Assembly: GCA_016932835.1 (NCBI GenBank)
Contig: JAFGCD010000020.1
Coordinates: 1 to 64,000 of the forward strand
Length of the DNA: 64,000 nt
Direction: 5' to 3'
From: Sedimentisphaerales bacterium
GTDB lineage: Bacteria; Planctomycetota; Phycisphaerae; Sedimentisphaerales; Anaerobacaceae
The notes under the pieces are model-generated. The model saw only the letters and a program-made list of their open reading frames with translations, did no database searches and was not told the DNA's origin. This document shows positions 8,130 to 16,971 of the stretch, one piece after another (positions within the stretch are counted from its first letter, which is position 1; the number at the start of each line of letters is the position of its first letter). A program made the translations under genes and the position numbers.

Positions 8130-9545
8130 ATGCCAGGAACAAAAACCGGGACGCCACGAGCCGGCAGGATGCTTTGTGACGATCCCGAAGACAATGTCAA
8201 ACACTTTCAAAAGCTGCACTCGGCTCTTAATGAGTTGAACTTGCTTAGTTGCCGCGGCTCGGTGGTCCGCGTGGCCGGTCTGCGGGTCGAATCCAACGGA
8301 CCCGCAGTGGGGCTCGGAGAGTTGTGCGGAATTCACATTCGAGACGGCCGCAGGGTACTCGCAGAAGTAGTAGGTTTCCACAACGACCATCTAATCCTGT
8401 TGCCGCTCGAACACATCGAAGGAATTTCACCCGGTGATCCGGTAACCACACGCACCACGCCCAGATTCATCGCACTGAGCGAAAGCATCCTGGGGAGAGT
8501 CATAAACGGGCTCGCAGAGCCGATAGACAACAAAGGGCCGTTGACCGGAACGGAAAAGAGAGCCTTGGACGCCGGCAGTCCCCCAGTCCTGACCAGGAAG
8601 AAAATTTCCGAACCTCTCGCACTGGGAATCAGATCCCTGGACGGCCTGCTGACATGCGGCAAGGGGCAAAGGCTTGGCATTTTCGCAGGCAGCGGCGTCG
8701 GCAAAAGCGTCCTCCTCGGCGACATCGCGAATTCCAGCGACGCATCCGTAAATGTCGTCGCATTGATAGGAGAACGAGGACGCGAGGTCCGAGAGTTCCT
8801 GGAAGGGGACCTCGGAACCGAAGGACTGGCCCGCAGTGTCGTGGTGGTTGCGTCATCGGATTCACCCCCGATTCAACGGGTAAAGGCCGCATTCGTAGCC
8901 GTCACAATCGCAGAATACTTCAGGGACAAAGGCAAAAACGTCCTCTTCATGATGGACTCGCTTACACGTTTCGCACAGGCGCAGAGAGAAATAGGTCTCG
9001 CCGCAGGTGAGCCGCCAGCGGCAAAAGGATACTGCCCAAGTGTATTCGCACTCATGCCGAGACTTATCGAAAGGCTGGGATGCAGTGATAATGGAAGCAT
9101 AACCGGAATTCTGACGGTCCTGGTCGAAACCGACGACTTAAGCGATCCCGTAGCCGACAGTGCCAGAAGTCTGCTTGACGGGCATATTGTCCTTTCAAGA
9201 AAGCTTGCTGATCGAGGACACTACCCCGCTGTCGATATCCTCGGCAGCGTAAGTCGATTGATGCCCGCCGTAACAACCGATGCGCACAGGGCGGCCGCAC
9301 AAAAACTCAGAGAAATATGTGCTATCTACAACGATGCCGAAGACCTCATAAATATCGGAGCATTCTCACCGGGAAGTAACAGGCGAATCGACGGAGCCGT
9401 CAGCCTGATAGACAAAATCAATGATTTCCTGACCCAGCCGATTCGAGACAAAACCCCTTACGAAAAAACGCTGGAACAATTGACGGCCATTACTGAATCC
9501 TGGGGCAGGCTACTCAGCCCCGGCCCAAATGAAACTGAAAAATAG
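8130..9545 (+). CDS. fliI: Flagellar export ATPase FliI
   Basis: Hexameric ATPase of the flagellar type III export apparatus, 471 aa. Walker A is GSGVGKS at about residues 187-193 and Walker B is VLFMMDSLTRFAQAQREI. The export-ATPase signature GEPPAAKGYCPSVFALMPRL is complete. The N-terminus has the beta-barrel domain seen in F1-type ATPases. It overlaps no neighbour and lies 4 nt after fliH. Confidence 0.97.
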   Translation: MPGTKTGTPRAGRMLCDDPEDNVKHFQKLHSALNELNLLSCRGSVVRVAGLRVESNGPAVGLGELCGIHIRDGRRVLAEVVGFHNDHLILLPLEHIEGISPGDPVTTRTTPRFIALSESILGRVINGLAEPIDNKGPLTGTEKRALDAGSPPVLTRKKISEPLALGIRSLDGLLTCGKGQRLGIFAGSGVGKSVLLGDIANSSDASVNVVALIGERGREVREFLEGDLGTEGLARSVVVVASSDSPPIQRVKAAFVAVTIAEYFRDKGKNVLFMMDSLTRFAQAQREIGLAAGEPPAAKGYCPSVFALMPRLIERLGCSDNGSITGILTVLVETDDLSDPVADSARSLLDGHIVLSRKLADRGHYPAVDILGSVSRLMPAVTTDAHRAAAQKLREICAIYNDAEDLINIGAFSPGSNRRIDGAVSLIDKINDFLTQPIRDKTPYEKTLEQLTAITESWGRLLSPGPNETEK

Positions 9546-9553
9546 AAAAACAC

Positions 9554-10009
9554 ATGAAACGCTTCGTATGGAGATTGCAGCGCGTCCTTGACGTTAAAAC
9601 GAAAGAGGAACAAATAGCCAAAATCAAACTTCTCAAACTGACCGAGAAGCTGACCCAGAAACGTAGTGAACTGCTCATCCAAAAAAGATTACTCCAGGAC
9701 ATAATCGCCGGCTTGACCGATATGAATGCTCGAAAGCGACTCAGTGAACAAGAGTTCTTCCTGAAACATTCGACCACAACAGACGAATTGATCAGGCAGC
9801 TCGAAGAAAACATCAAAAACCTCGAAACACAACAGAAAGAAAAAATCGCCGAGCTTCTGAAGTTAAGACGCTTCAGGGAAGGGTTGCAGAAGTTGAGAGA
9901 AAAAGCAAAAGCCGAATTCATAGAAGAACAGGAAAAACTCGAACAAAAAGAACTCGACGAAATGGCCGCCATTCGCTTCGCCCGAAAAGCGGACCCCGCC
10001 CTGAGATGA
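9554..10009 (+). CDS. fliJ: Flagellar export protein FliJ
   Basis: Export-apparatus central stalk/chaperone escort, 151 aa, almost entirely coiled coil and very rich in Lys, Glu, Gln and Leu. The start MKRFVWRLQRVLDVKTKEEQ is typical of FliJ. Identification rests on size, coiled-coil character and position directly after fliI, since the family is weakly conserved. Confidence 0.88.
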   Translation: MKRFVWRLQRVLDVKTKEEQIAKIKLLKLTEKLTQKRSELLIQKRLLQDIIAGLTDMNARKRLSEQEFFLKHSTTTDELIRQLEENIKNLETQQKEKIAELLKLRRFREGLQKLREKAKAEFIEEQEKLEQKELDEMAAIRFARKADPALR

Positions 10010-10079
10010 ACTTCATTCCGGGCCTCGATAAGCCGCCGTCTCGATGCAAAGGAAAGCACGAAACAGTTGGAGATAATCA

Positions 10080-10769
10080 ATGAAAAAGAAACTTATACTA
10101 ATGACCGCAGCGGGACTGCTTACCTTCGCAGCGGCATTTGCCGCTGCCTGGCTCACCGCCAAAACACCGGCAGCCGCCAACGCAGAGCAGTCCGCCAAGG
10201 CGGAAATTAACCCCGGACCGACCCTGCCGAAACCACAGGCGCTCGCTGAGAACATCGACCAGGCGGCTCAGGACCAGATCAGAAAAGCTATGACCGAAAA
10301 ACAACTCAAAAGCCTCGTTTACGAAGTCAGAGAGAAAATCCAGGAATATGAAAATAAGCTCCGAGGGCTAAAATCACGGGAACAGCGGCTGCAAACCGCC
10401 CATGCCGAACTCAAAAAGGACCTCGAGGAACTCGACAACATGAGAGTCGAACTCGCTTCGACGATTGCCGGCCTAAAAGATGAGAGAGACAAACTGCAGA
10501 AAACGCGAGTCGAAATCGAAAAGACCGAACTGGCAAACCTCATGGCTATGGCCGCGACCTACGACAAAATGGATCCGGCCAGCGCAAGCACGATTATGAC
10601 GAATATGACAAAGGCGCAGGAAGGAGCCGCACCCAACGACGCCGTAAAAATCCTCTACTACATGACAGACAGAACCAAGGCCAACCTCCTGGCTGAACTG
10701 GCCAATACCGAACCGGCCCTCGCAGCATACTTCTGTCAGAAACTGAAATACATGGTCGAGAAGAAATAG
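10080..10769 (+). CDS. MotE-like flagellar protein (MgtE N-domain-like)
   Basis: 229 aa with an N-terminal membrane anchor (residues 4-24, rich in Leu/Ala), a long coiled coil at about 70-150, and a C-terminal MgtE-intracellular-domain-like region: YDKMDPASASTIMTNM followed by KILYYMTDRTKANLLAEL. This architecture is that of MotE/FlbB-type proteins. In other bacteria these are encoded beside fliJ and help stabilise or recruit the stator in the periplasm. Its position between fliJ and motA fits. TTGGAG lies 8 nt before the ATG. Confidence 0.8.
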   Translation: MKKKLILMTAAGLLTFAAAFAAAWLTAKTPAAANAEQSAKAEINPGPTLPKPQALAENIDQAAQDQIRKAMTEKQLKSLVYEVREKIQEYENKLRGLKSREQRLQTAHAELKKDLEELDNMRVELASTIAGLKDERDKLQKTRVEIEKTELANLMAMAATYDKMDPASASTIMTNMTKAQEGAAPNDAVKILYYMTDRTKANLLAELANTEPALAAYFCQKLKYMVEKK

Positions 10770-10773
10770 TCTT

Positions 10774-11544
10774 ATGGACATCGCAACAATAGTTGGTGTA
10801 TTCCTTGGCTTCATGGTCGTCGTCGGAAGTATCGTCGCCGGCGGCGGGTGGCAGTCCTTTATCCACATCCCTTCGTTGGCACTGACCATTGGCGGGATGC
10901 TCTGCGCAACCCTTATACACTTCTCGCTGCCGCAGTTCCTCGCCATATTCTCGATAATAAAGAAAACTATCGTGGCTAAAATACCCTCACAGGCCGAGCT
11001 TATACAACGAATGGTCAACTACGCCACAATCAACAGACGCGACGGAGCAATTGCGCTCGAACAGGAAATTCGAAACCTCGACAATATGTTCTTCGTAAAG
11101 GGGCTCCAGATGGTCGTAGATGGGCAGGAATCGGAGAACATCAGAGACTACATGGACCTCGAAATCCAATATCTCCAAGACCGACATTCAACGGGCAAGA
11201 AAATACTCGAATTCATGGGAGCCGCCGCCCCGGCATTCGGAATGATTGGAACGCTCATCGGTCTGGTCCAGATGCTCAGAAACCTCTCCTCGCCCGACCA
11301 GATTGGAGCCGGTATGGCGGTCGCACTGCTGACAACTTTCTATGGAGCACTGACCGCAAACCTTGTTTTCATCCCACTCGCCGGAAAACTCGGAATATAC
11401 TCCAAGGCCGAGACTACAGCTATGGAAATGATTACAGAAGGCATATGCGCAATCGCACAGGGTGAAAACCCAACCGCCGTAAGAGAAAAAATGCAGGCCT
11501 TCGTTTCCCAGGGCAGGCGGGAAGAAGTAAAGGCGACAGTATAA
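10774..11544 (+). CDS. motA: Flagellar motor stator protein MotA (PomA-like)
   Basis: Inner-membrane stator subunit, 256 aa, with four membrane segments. The cytoplasmic loop has the conserved charges in RRDGAIALEQEI (equivalents of Arg90 and Glu98) that touch FliG. The third and fourth segments read APAFGMIGTLIGLVQML and GMAVALLTTFYGALTAN, closely resembling sodium-type PomA and including the Thr residues of that type. Sodium drive is therefore likely but unproven. The stop overlaps the next ATG by one base (TAATG). Confidence 0.94.
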   Translation: MDIATIVGVFLGFMVVVGSIVAGGGWQSFIHIPSLALTIGGMLCATLIHFSLPQFLAIFSIIKKTIVAKIPSQAELIQRMVNYATINRRDGAIALEQEIRNLDNMFFVKGLQMVVDGQESENIRDYMDLEIQYLQDRHSTGKKILEFMGAAAPAFGMIGTLIGLVQMLRNLSSPDQIGAGMAVALLTTFYGALTANLVFIPLAGKLGIYSKAETTAMEMITEGICAIAQGENPTAVREKMQAFVSQGRREEVKATV

Positions 11545-12248
11545 TGGCTCGCCGAGAACAGAAACCCGAACCACAGCATGCAGACGGAGCGCCTGAATGG
11601 ATGGTAACCTTCAGCGACTGCATGACCCTGCTGCTGACATTTTTCGTGCTCTTGCTCAGTTTTTCATCCTTTGACGAAAGAGTCTTCTGGAAACTCAGGA
11701 TCATATACTCCAGGGGCCTGTCAACAATCACCCCGATAACTCGAAGCAACAGAGACGCTTTCACTCGCGAGAAAGAACTCATTACCGCAGTCCAGGAACT
11801 CAGCAAAGGCAGCGAGCAGGCCACCCCCGAAAAGGGAAATGACGAAAACATGATGAAACAAGGGGGCAATATCGACCTGGACGGGGGAAAGGTCATCTTG
11901 ATACCGTCGCAGAGTATCTTCTGGGGACACGGTGAAACAATCTCGTCCGCTGGGTGTGAGACGCTCTCAATCCTGGGAAAATTCCTCGCAAAAGTGCCTA
12001 ATCGAATAGTCATAAGCGAGCACGGCCCCCCTGCGGAACCGCAGAACGACCATTTCGGCCTGCCACGCGCCTGGGCAGTATCCGAATACCTCATCCGAAC
12101 ACACGGCATCAATGATAAACGTCTTAATATATCCGCAGCCGGAACCGCACGCCCAAATGAGCCAGAGGACAGCAAACGGAATTCACCCAATGCGGAAAAC
12201 CAGCGTCAAATCGAGATACTTTTACTCGACAGGAGCATTCACGATTGA
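11544..12248 (+). CDS. motB: MotB-type stator protein, first copy
   Basis: Peptidoglycan-anchoring stator subunit, 234 aa. It has a short cytoplasmic N-terminus and one membrane helix carrying the ion-binding Asp in FSDCMTLLLTFFVLLLSF (near residues 25-42), a PomB-like sequence. A C-terminal OmpA/MotB domain (SAGCETLSILGKFLAK... LPRAWAVSEYLI) follows. It is translationally coupled to motA and overlaps the next motB by four bases. Two motB genes behind one motA is unusual. Confidence 0.9.
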   Translation: MARREQKPEPQHADGAPEWMVTFSDCMTLLLTFFVLLLSFSSFDERVFWKLRIIYSRGLSTITPITRSNRDAFTREKELITAVQELSKGSEQATPEKGNDENMMKQGGNIDLDGGKVILIPSQSIFWGHGETISSAGCETLSILGKFLAKVPNRIVISEHGPPAEPQNDHFGLPRAWAVSEYLIRTHGINDKRLNISAAGTARPNEPEDSKRNSPNAENQRQIEILLLDRSIHD

Positions 12249-12979
12249 GCCGCAAAAATTCAACACCTGAGATATTGCCCCCAAAGGTGCCGGGCTATAT
12301 CGTCACTTTTTCCGATATGGTGACGCTACTGCTGACATTCTTCGTAATGCTCCTGACCCTCGCAAACGACCAGGACCCGGAACTGTTCAACAAGGGAAGA
12401 GACAGCTTCATAAAGTCGATTAACTACATCGGCCTTGGAATGTTCTTCGGCAGACAGGATATGCCCGTCCTCGGCGAACTTAAAACAAGGCACTACATCG
12501 CTGAAGATGAAGACGCCGAAAACAGAAGAATCATTGATGCAGAGAGGGAAAAAGTCCAGCGGATCATCAGGCGGATTGCACAATTCGCAGTCATAACACC
12601 ATCCGAAATGAAGGCGGACAGAACCAGGTTCCTGGTCGCCAATGTGCGCTTCGCCGCCTCCAGCGCGGAACTCGATAAGCAGAGCACTGATTATCTTGAC
12701 GAATTCAGTAACACAATGCGTAGCATAGGAGGCATCGAAAATATCAAGATCTACGTCCTCGGGCTGGCCCCCGAAGAGCCGACTCCAGCCAAACAGTGGC
12801 AGCTCTCGGCCCGCCGAGCCAAGGTCGTCGCAGACTGCCTCAACAAAACCCTGGGACCGTATCTTCATCGGCCTGTTTATTCCTGGGGAGCCGGGCCTGG
12901 AGGCAACTGGGTGCACGGCTACAGCTCAATATCCGAAAAATCGCATATTCTCGTTGCGCTGCTGAAATCAGACGAGTAA
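12245..12979 (+). CDS. motB: MotB-type stator protein, second copy
   Basis: Second MotB paralogue, 244 aa, starting at TTG inside TTGA with AGGAG about 9 nt upstream. The membrane helix also keeps the essential Asp (TFSDMVTLLLTFFVMLLTL). The OmpA-like domain is present (VRFAASSAELDKQSTDYLDE; QLSARRAKVVADCLNK). Apart from the membrane helix it differs strongly from the first copy, so this is not a recent duplication. Both keep the ion-binding residue. They may form mixed or alternative stators with the single MotA. A hairpin follows at 12988-13028. Confidence 0.88.
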   Translation: MSRKNSTPEILPPKVPGYIVTFSDMVTLLLTFFVMLLTLANDQDPELFNKGRDSFIKSINYIGLGMFFGRQDMPVLGELKTRHYIAEDEDAENRRIIDAEREKVQRIIRRIAQFAVITPSEMKADRTRFLVANVRFAASSAELDKQSTDYLDEFSNTMRSIGGIENIKIYVLGLAPEEPTPAKQWQLSARRAKVVADCLNKTLGPYLHRPVYSWGAGPGGNWVHGYSSISEKSHILVALLKSDE

Positions 12980-12987
12980 ACGCCGCC

Positions 12988-13028
12988 ACAGGCGCATAAA
13001 ATGACTCGCTGCAGGCCTGCGCGCCTGT
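12988..13028. terminator. Stem-loop after the stator genes, possible terminator
   Basis: ACAGGCGC (12988-12995) pairs perfectly with GCGCCTGT (13021-13028), and the loop contains the 10-bp palindrome GCAGGCCTGC (13011-13020). There is no T-run, so this is not a classic intrinsic terminator. Its place between two sigma-54 operons suggests termination or mRNA end protection. Confidence 0.4.
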
Positions 13029-13033
13029 AAGGC

Positions 13034-13050
13034 TGTCAATATTCTCGACA
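13034..13050. promoter_or_regulatory. Candidate activator site upstream of fliO
   Basis: TGTC-AATATTCTC-GACA, a short dyad 76 nt before the -24 element of the fliO promoter. Its core AATATTCT..GACA recurs upstream of the 53128 promoter. This is a candidate enhancer for one of the two sigma-54 activators, based only on pattern. Confidence 0.3.
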
Positions 13051-13125
13051 ACCTGTACTGTTATCATACCATCTCCGCACGCTAAAATCGCCGCTCACGG
13101 CCTGCAAACGCTGCTTTGGGCGTTT

Positions 13126-13141
13126 CGGCACGCCATTTGCA
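13126..13141 (+). promoter_or_regulatory. Sigma-54 promoter of the fliO operon
   Basis: CGGCACG-CCAT-TTGCA, with GG (13127-13128) and GC (13139-13140) 10 nt apart. Only the first base departs from the consensus. It is 45 nt before the fliO GTG and should drive fliOPQR-flhB. Confidence 0.87.
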
Positions 13142-13186
13142 CTCCATACAACTAAAGAGCATAAAGACACAGGTATATTTCGTATC

Positions 13187-13834
13187 GTGGCAGTGTATAG
13201 ACTACAACTCGTTGCGTGCCTGATAACCGCTTGCTTCGCCGGGGCAGGTGCAGCACAGCCTCCGCAGACCCCGAACCTGGCGGTCGCCTCGACAGAACAC
13301 AGTCAACCAGGCAGCACGGTTACGACTCCGCAGGACGCCGGAGCGAAAACCACCCCCTTCTCAGACGAAAAACAAACATCGAAAACCCTGTTTTCAACCG
13401 GCGCAAACGACCCCAATTTCTCGCCCCTGCAGAACACCTCGCAAACGCGAGAAATGTTCTTCAAAATGATGGCATCGCTCCTAATCGTCGTCGCCCTCGG
13501 AGCAGCGGTGATTTACGCCTCGAAGAAGCTCGTGGGCAGGATTTCCAACCTGCCGGGCAGGAAAATCAAAATCGTCGAAACCGCGCACCTCGGACCGCGA
13601 AAGGCTGTGCATCTGCTCAGGATAGGTGACCGCTCTATTCTGATAGGAAGTACGAATGAAAGCATAACAAAGCTCGCCGATTTGACCGCCGAGGTAATAA
13701 TAAACACCCGGGCCTTCGGCGAGGATCCAACTGCCGAAGGAAGCCATGAGTTCGCAACCGCCGCAGCATTCGGCCTGCAAGTCGAACCGGCCGACCATCC
13801 GGAAAACATGGCAGACAAGTACACGGAGTCGTAA
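13187..13834 (+). CDS. fliO: Flagellar biosynthesis protein FliO
   Basis: Small membrane protein that assists assembly of the FliP export gate, 215 aa. GTG start. A cleavable signal-like N-terminus (LQLVACLITACFAGAGAA) is followed by a low-complexity exported stretch. One membrane helix lies near residues 90-108 (MMASLLIVVALGAAVIYAS), and the cytoplasmic FliO domain has the typical VETAHLGPRKAVHLLRIGDR motif. It sits directly before fliP. The stop is immediately followed by the fliP TTG. Confidence 0.88.
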   Translation: MAVYRLQLVACLITACFAGAGAAQPPQTPNLAVASTEHSQPGSTVTTPQDAGAKTTPFSDEKQTSKTLFSTGANDPNFSPLQNTSQTREMFFKMMASLLIVVALGAAVIYASKKLVGRISNLPGRKIKIVETAHLGPRKAVHLLRIGDRSILIGSTNESITKLADLTAEVIINTRAFGEDPTAEGSHEFATAAAFGLQVEPADHPENMADKYTES

Positions 13835-14692
13835 TTGAACACCAAAATGTCACCAAAGCGAACTGCAATTATTATCTTCATGTTCATAGTATTGTCCGCC
13901 GGCGGCGCATGCCTCGGACAAGCGGATAACGACATCGAACCGATAGTAATGCCCGCGCTTGGCGAAGATATTACCGGCGAGAATACTAATCAGCAATCAG
14001 CCCCGAGCATCGGCGACCTTATGACCCTCGTCGATAAGGCAACCACCACCGAAGACCAGGAAAAAAACTGGTCAACGCCGGTAAAGCTCGTAATCATCTT
14101 CGGCGGACTGGCAATATTGCCGAGCCTGCTCATAATGATGACCTCCTTCACGAGAATTGTGATAGTCCTTTCATTTGTTCGTCGCGCGCTGACAACACAG
14201 ACCATACCTCCTACAATTGCGATAATAGGACTGGGCCTCTTCCTCACGCTCTACACCATGACCCCGACATTCACAAAACTAAACGCCCTCAGCATCCAGC
14301 CCTATATCGCAGACGAAATTGACTTCAAAACCGCGGGAACCAGAGCCGCACAGTGCATGAAGGAATTCATGCTGAAACAGAGCCGCGAAACGGACCTGGC
14401 GCTGTTTGTCCAGATGGCCAAAACAGAACCGCCAAATGACCCAATGAAGCTCGGCCTCAACATAGTCGTCCCGGCATTTATCATAAGTGAATTTCGCACC
14501 GCCTTTGAGATCGGGTGCCTGTTGTTTATTCCGTTTCTCCTGATCGACCTGGTCATAGCAAGCGTCCTGCTAAGCGCCGGAATGATGCTCCTGCCACCCG
14601 TGATGATCTCACTGCCCTTCAAGCTCATACTCTTCATCCTTGTTGACGGATGGGGATTACTGGCAAAGAGCCTCAGTCTGGGTTTCAACTGA
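13835..14692 (+). CDS. fliP: Flagellar export gate protein FliP
   Basis: Core of the FliPQR export gate, 285 aa. TTG start with GGAG 6 nt upstream; an ATG at 13847 is an alternative. A signal-like N-terminal helix is followed by a periplasmic stretch and the conserved FliP block: PSLLIMMTSFTRIVIVLSFV, then TIPPTIAIIGLGLFLT, and the C-terminal PFLLIDLVIASVLLSAGMMM-like segment. All FliP signatures are visible. Confidence 0.96.
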   Translation: MNTKMSPKRTAIIIFMFIVLSAGGACLGQADNDIEPIVMPALGEDITGENTNQQSAPSIGDLMTLVDKATTTEDQEKNWSTPVKLVIIFGGLAILPSLLIMMTSFTRIVIVLSFVRRALTTQTIPPTIAIIGLGLFLTLYTMTPTFTKLNALSIQPYIADEIDFKTAGTRAAQCMKEFMLKQSRETDLALFVQMAKTEPPNDPMKLGLNIVVPAFIISEFRTAFEIGCLLFIPFLLIDLVIASVLLSAGMMLLPPVMISLPFKLILFILVDGWGLLAKSLSLGFN

Positions 14693-14758
14693 CGTATTAT
14701 GGCCGAAAACGTGAGAAAAGGCGTTTGCGAACATTGACTTATTGAATGGATATATCGA

Positions 14759-15028
14759 ATGACCAGCAATTTCATACTCTATCTCGGCCGGCACACGCTC
14801 GAAACAGCATTGCTTCTGGCGACCCCTATACTGTTGACGTGCTTGGTCGTAGGCGTTGCGGTGACCCTGTTCCAGGCCGTCACCTCGATACGCGACATGA
14901 CCCTCACAATCGTGCCGAAACTCCTCGCGGTCGGACTGGTAACATTGATCTTCGGAGGCTGGATGCTCGCCGTCCTGATAAGATTCTTCAACGAGATATT
15001 CAGCCACATCCAGAATGTCGGACCCTGA
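14759..15028 (+). CDS. fliQ: Flagellar export gate protein FliQ
   Basis: 89 aa with two membrane helices, the FliQ size and shape. The motif LVVGVAVTLFQAVTSIRDMT with the following KLLAVGLVTLIFGGWML matches the family. It joins FliP and FliR in the gate. It is spaced 66 nt after fliP and 3 nt before fliR. Confidence 0.95.
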   Translation: MTSNFILYLGRHTLETALLLATPILLTCLVVGVAVTLFQAVTSIRDMTLTIVPKLLAVGLVTLIFGGWMLAVLIRFFNEIFSHIQNVGP

Positions 15029-15031
15029 CTT

Positions 15032-15793
15032 ATGGATCTTGTAACCGGCAAATTGCTCGTTTTTGCGATGGTACTGACCAGAATCTCGGCATTCTTTCTT
15101 GTGCTGCCCGTCTTCGGCTGGAAAATCCTGCCCATGAGAATTAAGGTCGCTTTGACGGTACTGATAAGCATCTTCTTCACGTTTACAGCGCCCCTTTCCG
15201 CTGCATCAATTAACGGTGCACATATCCCGACTGTGAAAATGATACTGATGATGAGCAATGAAGCAATATACGGATTGTGCATGGGAATCATCGCCGCCAG
15301 CGTATTCACCGCCGTCAAATTCTGCGGACGAATCGCAGAACGCCAAATGGGAATGGCAATGTCACAGATACTCGATCCCCTCACCGGCGAGCAGGCCCAG
15401 CCACTCGCAATGCTCCTGGAGATGATATTCATAATTATGTTCCTCAGCGCAAACGGCCACCATCTCTTCCTGCTGACTATCGGCAAAAGCTATGAAGCCT
15501 TCGAGGCAGGGACCATACCAACATTGCCGATTATGGTCGGGGGGATAGTAAAGGCCGGCTCCACACTCCTGATGGCAGGACTGAGACTCGCAGCCCCAAT
15601 GCTCGCAGCATTCCTGTTGCTGATGGTGGTCCTTGGAGTCGTCGCAAGAATAGCGCCCGAAACTAACATCCTTTTCATCTCTCTGCCGCTCCGCGTCGGA
15701 CTCGGATTGATGCTCGCCGGGATGTTCATACCATTCATATACGGCTTCGTAGGCGAATTCGCCGGATGGATGCAAAAACTGCTGCCTTTGTAA
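15032..15793 (+). CDS. fliR: Flagellar export gate protein FliR
   Basis: 253 aa with six predicted membrane helices. Family features: RISAFFLVLPVFGWKILPMR near the N-terminus, the GRIAERQMGMAMSQILDP region, and FISLPLRVGLGLMLAGMFIP near the C-terminus. Completes the FliPQR gate. It follows fliQ by 3 nt. Confidence 0.95.
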   Translation: MDLVTGKLLVFAMVLTRISAFFLVLPVFGWKILPMRIKVALTVLISIFFTFTAPLSAASINGAHIPTVKMILMMSNEAIYGLCMGIIAASVFTAVKFCGRIAERQMGMAMSQILDPLTGEQAQPLAMLLEMIFIIMFLSANGHHLFLLTIGKSYEAFEAGTIPTLPIMVGGIVKAGSTLLMAGLRLAAPMLAAFLLLMVVLGVVARIAPETNILFISLPLRVGLGLMLAGMFIPFIYGFVGEFAGWMQKLLPL

Positions 15794-15822
15794 GGCTTTG
15801 CAAACAATAAGGGAAAGCAACA

Positions 15823-16887
15823 GTGCCCGACAAACCAGCCAGCGAAAGGACAGAACAGCCTACCACAAAAAGGCTATTGAAGGCCAAGACAGAAGGCCAA
15901 ATCCCACAAAGCCAGGAATTGACCTCGTTCATGTCGATTCTGATCCTGGTCGCAATGGTGACGTTCCTGGCGCCGAGCTTGACGCGGTGGTGCATTAAGC
16001 AGTTGCAGCAGGGAATGGTCTGCGATACATCCCCATTTGCAGGCAGCAAAGCATTCCTAAGTTTCATCAACGACAAGATCGCAAGTCTGATGATACTCAG
16101 TCTGCCGATTTATGCGGCGCTTTGCGTCGGAGCCATAGTCGGCAATATCGTTGTCGCAGGGCTCAATTACTCACCCAAAGCCATACGTCTGAATCTCGGC
16201 GCGGTAAGCCCCGTCAAAGGCTTTGGCAAGCTCGTGAACATGCGATCCATGGTTCGTCTTATAGCATCGATCTTCAAGCTCATCTTCGTCTCGGCAATCT
16301 CCTGGTACTACCTTCAGGACAAGCTCGATACTATCGCAGCCCTTCGCTGGGCATGGTCCTTCGCTCTGCTCGCCGCAATTGCAAAGCTCATCCTAGGCCT
16401 CATGATACGGATATGTATTGCACTGCTTATTATCGCACTCGCCGACACCGCCTTCCAGAAATGGAAACACATCCAGGACCTCAAGATGACAAAACAGCAG
16501 GTCAAGGAGGAACGCAGGCAGACCGAAGGTTCCCCGGAGGTTCGAGGAAGAATCCGCAGAATACAGATTGAAATGGCCATGAAGCGTATGCTGCAGGAAG
16601 TGCCAAAGGCCACCGTCGTGCTGACCAACCCGACCCATGTCGCCGTCGCACTGCGATACGACGCAAAGGCCGGACAGGCCCCCGTCCTGCTCGCAAAAGG
16701 AGCCGACCACATGGCCGAGAAGATAAGAGAGATTGCCAGGGCTTACGGCGTGCCAATCATCCGAAGGCCCGAACTGGCAAGAACAATATACTCGACCGTA
16801 GAACTCAACGCCACGATACCGGAGACCCTCTACGTCGCCGTAGCCGAAGTCCTCGCAATGATTTATCGGCTCCGGCACAGAAGATAA
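15823..16887 (+). CDS. flhB: Flagellar export switch protein FlhB
   Basis: Export-gate protein whose self-cleavage, triggered with FliK, switches substrate class. 354 aa, GTG start with AAGGGAAAG upstream. The N-terminus has the family pattern SERTEQPTTKRLLKAKTEGQ. Four membrane helices follow. The cytoplasmic domain contains the cleavage motif NPTH at about residues 269-272, followed by VAVALRYD. Last gene of the export-gate operon, convergent with fliD 84 bp away. Confidence 0.96.
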   Translation: MPDKPASERTEQPTTKRLLKAKTEGQIPQSQELTSFMSILILVAMVTFLAPSLTRWCIKQLQQGMVCDTSPFAGSKAFLSFINDKIASLMILSLPIYAALCVGAIVGNIVVAGLNYSPKAIRLNLGAVSPVKGFGKLVNMRSMVRLIASIFKLIFVSAISWYYLQDKLDTIAALRWAWSFALLAAIAKLILGLMIRICIALLIIALADTAFQKWKHIQDLKMTKQQVKEERRQTEGSPEVRGRIRRIQIEMAMKRMLQEVPKATVVLTNPTHVAVALRYDAKAGQAPVLLAKGADHMAEKIREIARAYGVPIIRRPELARTIYSTVELNATIPETLYVAVAEVLAMIYRLRHRR

Positions 16888-16971
16888 CAGGATCTCCGAA
16901 TCGAAAATCGAAGCTATCGTTGAAGATTCCCCCGCAAACCGGCTATTCCAACTCCAATCACCGCAGCCCCC

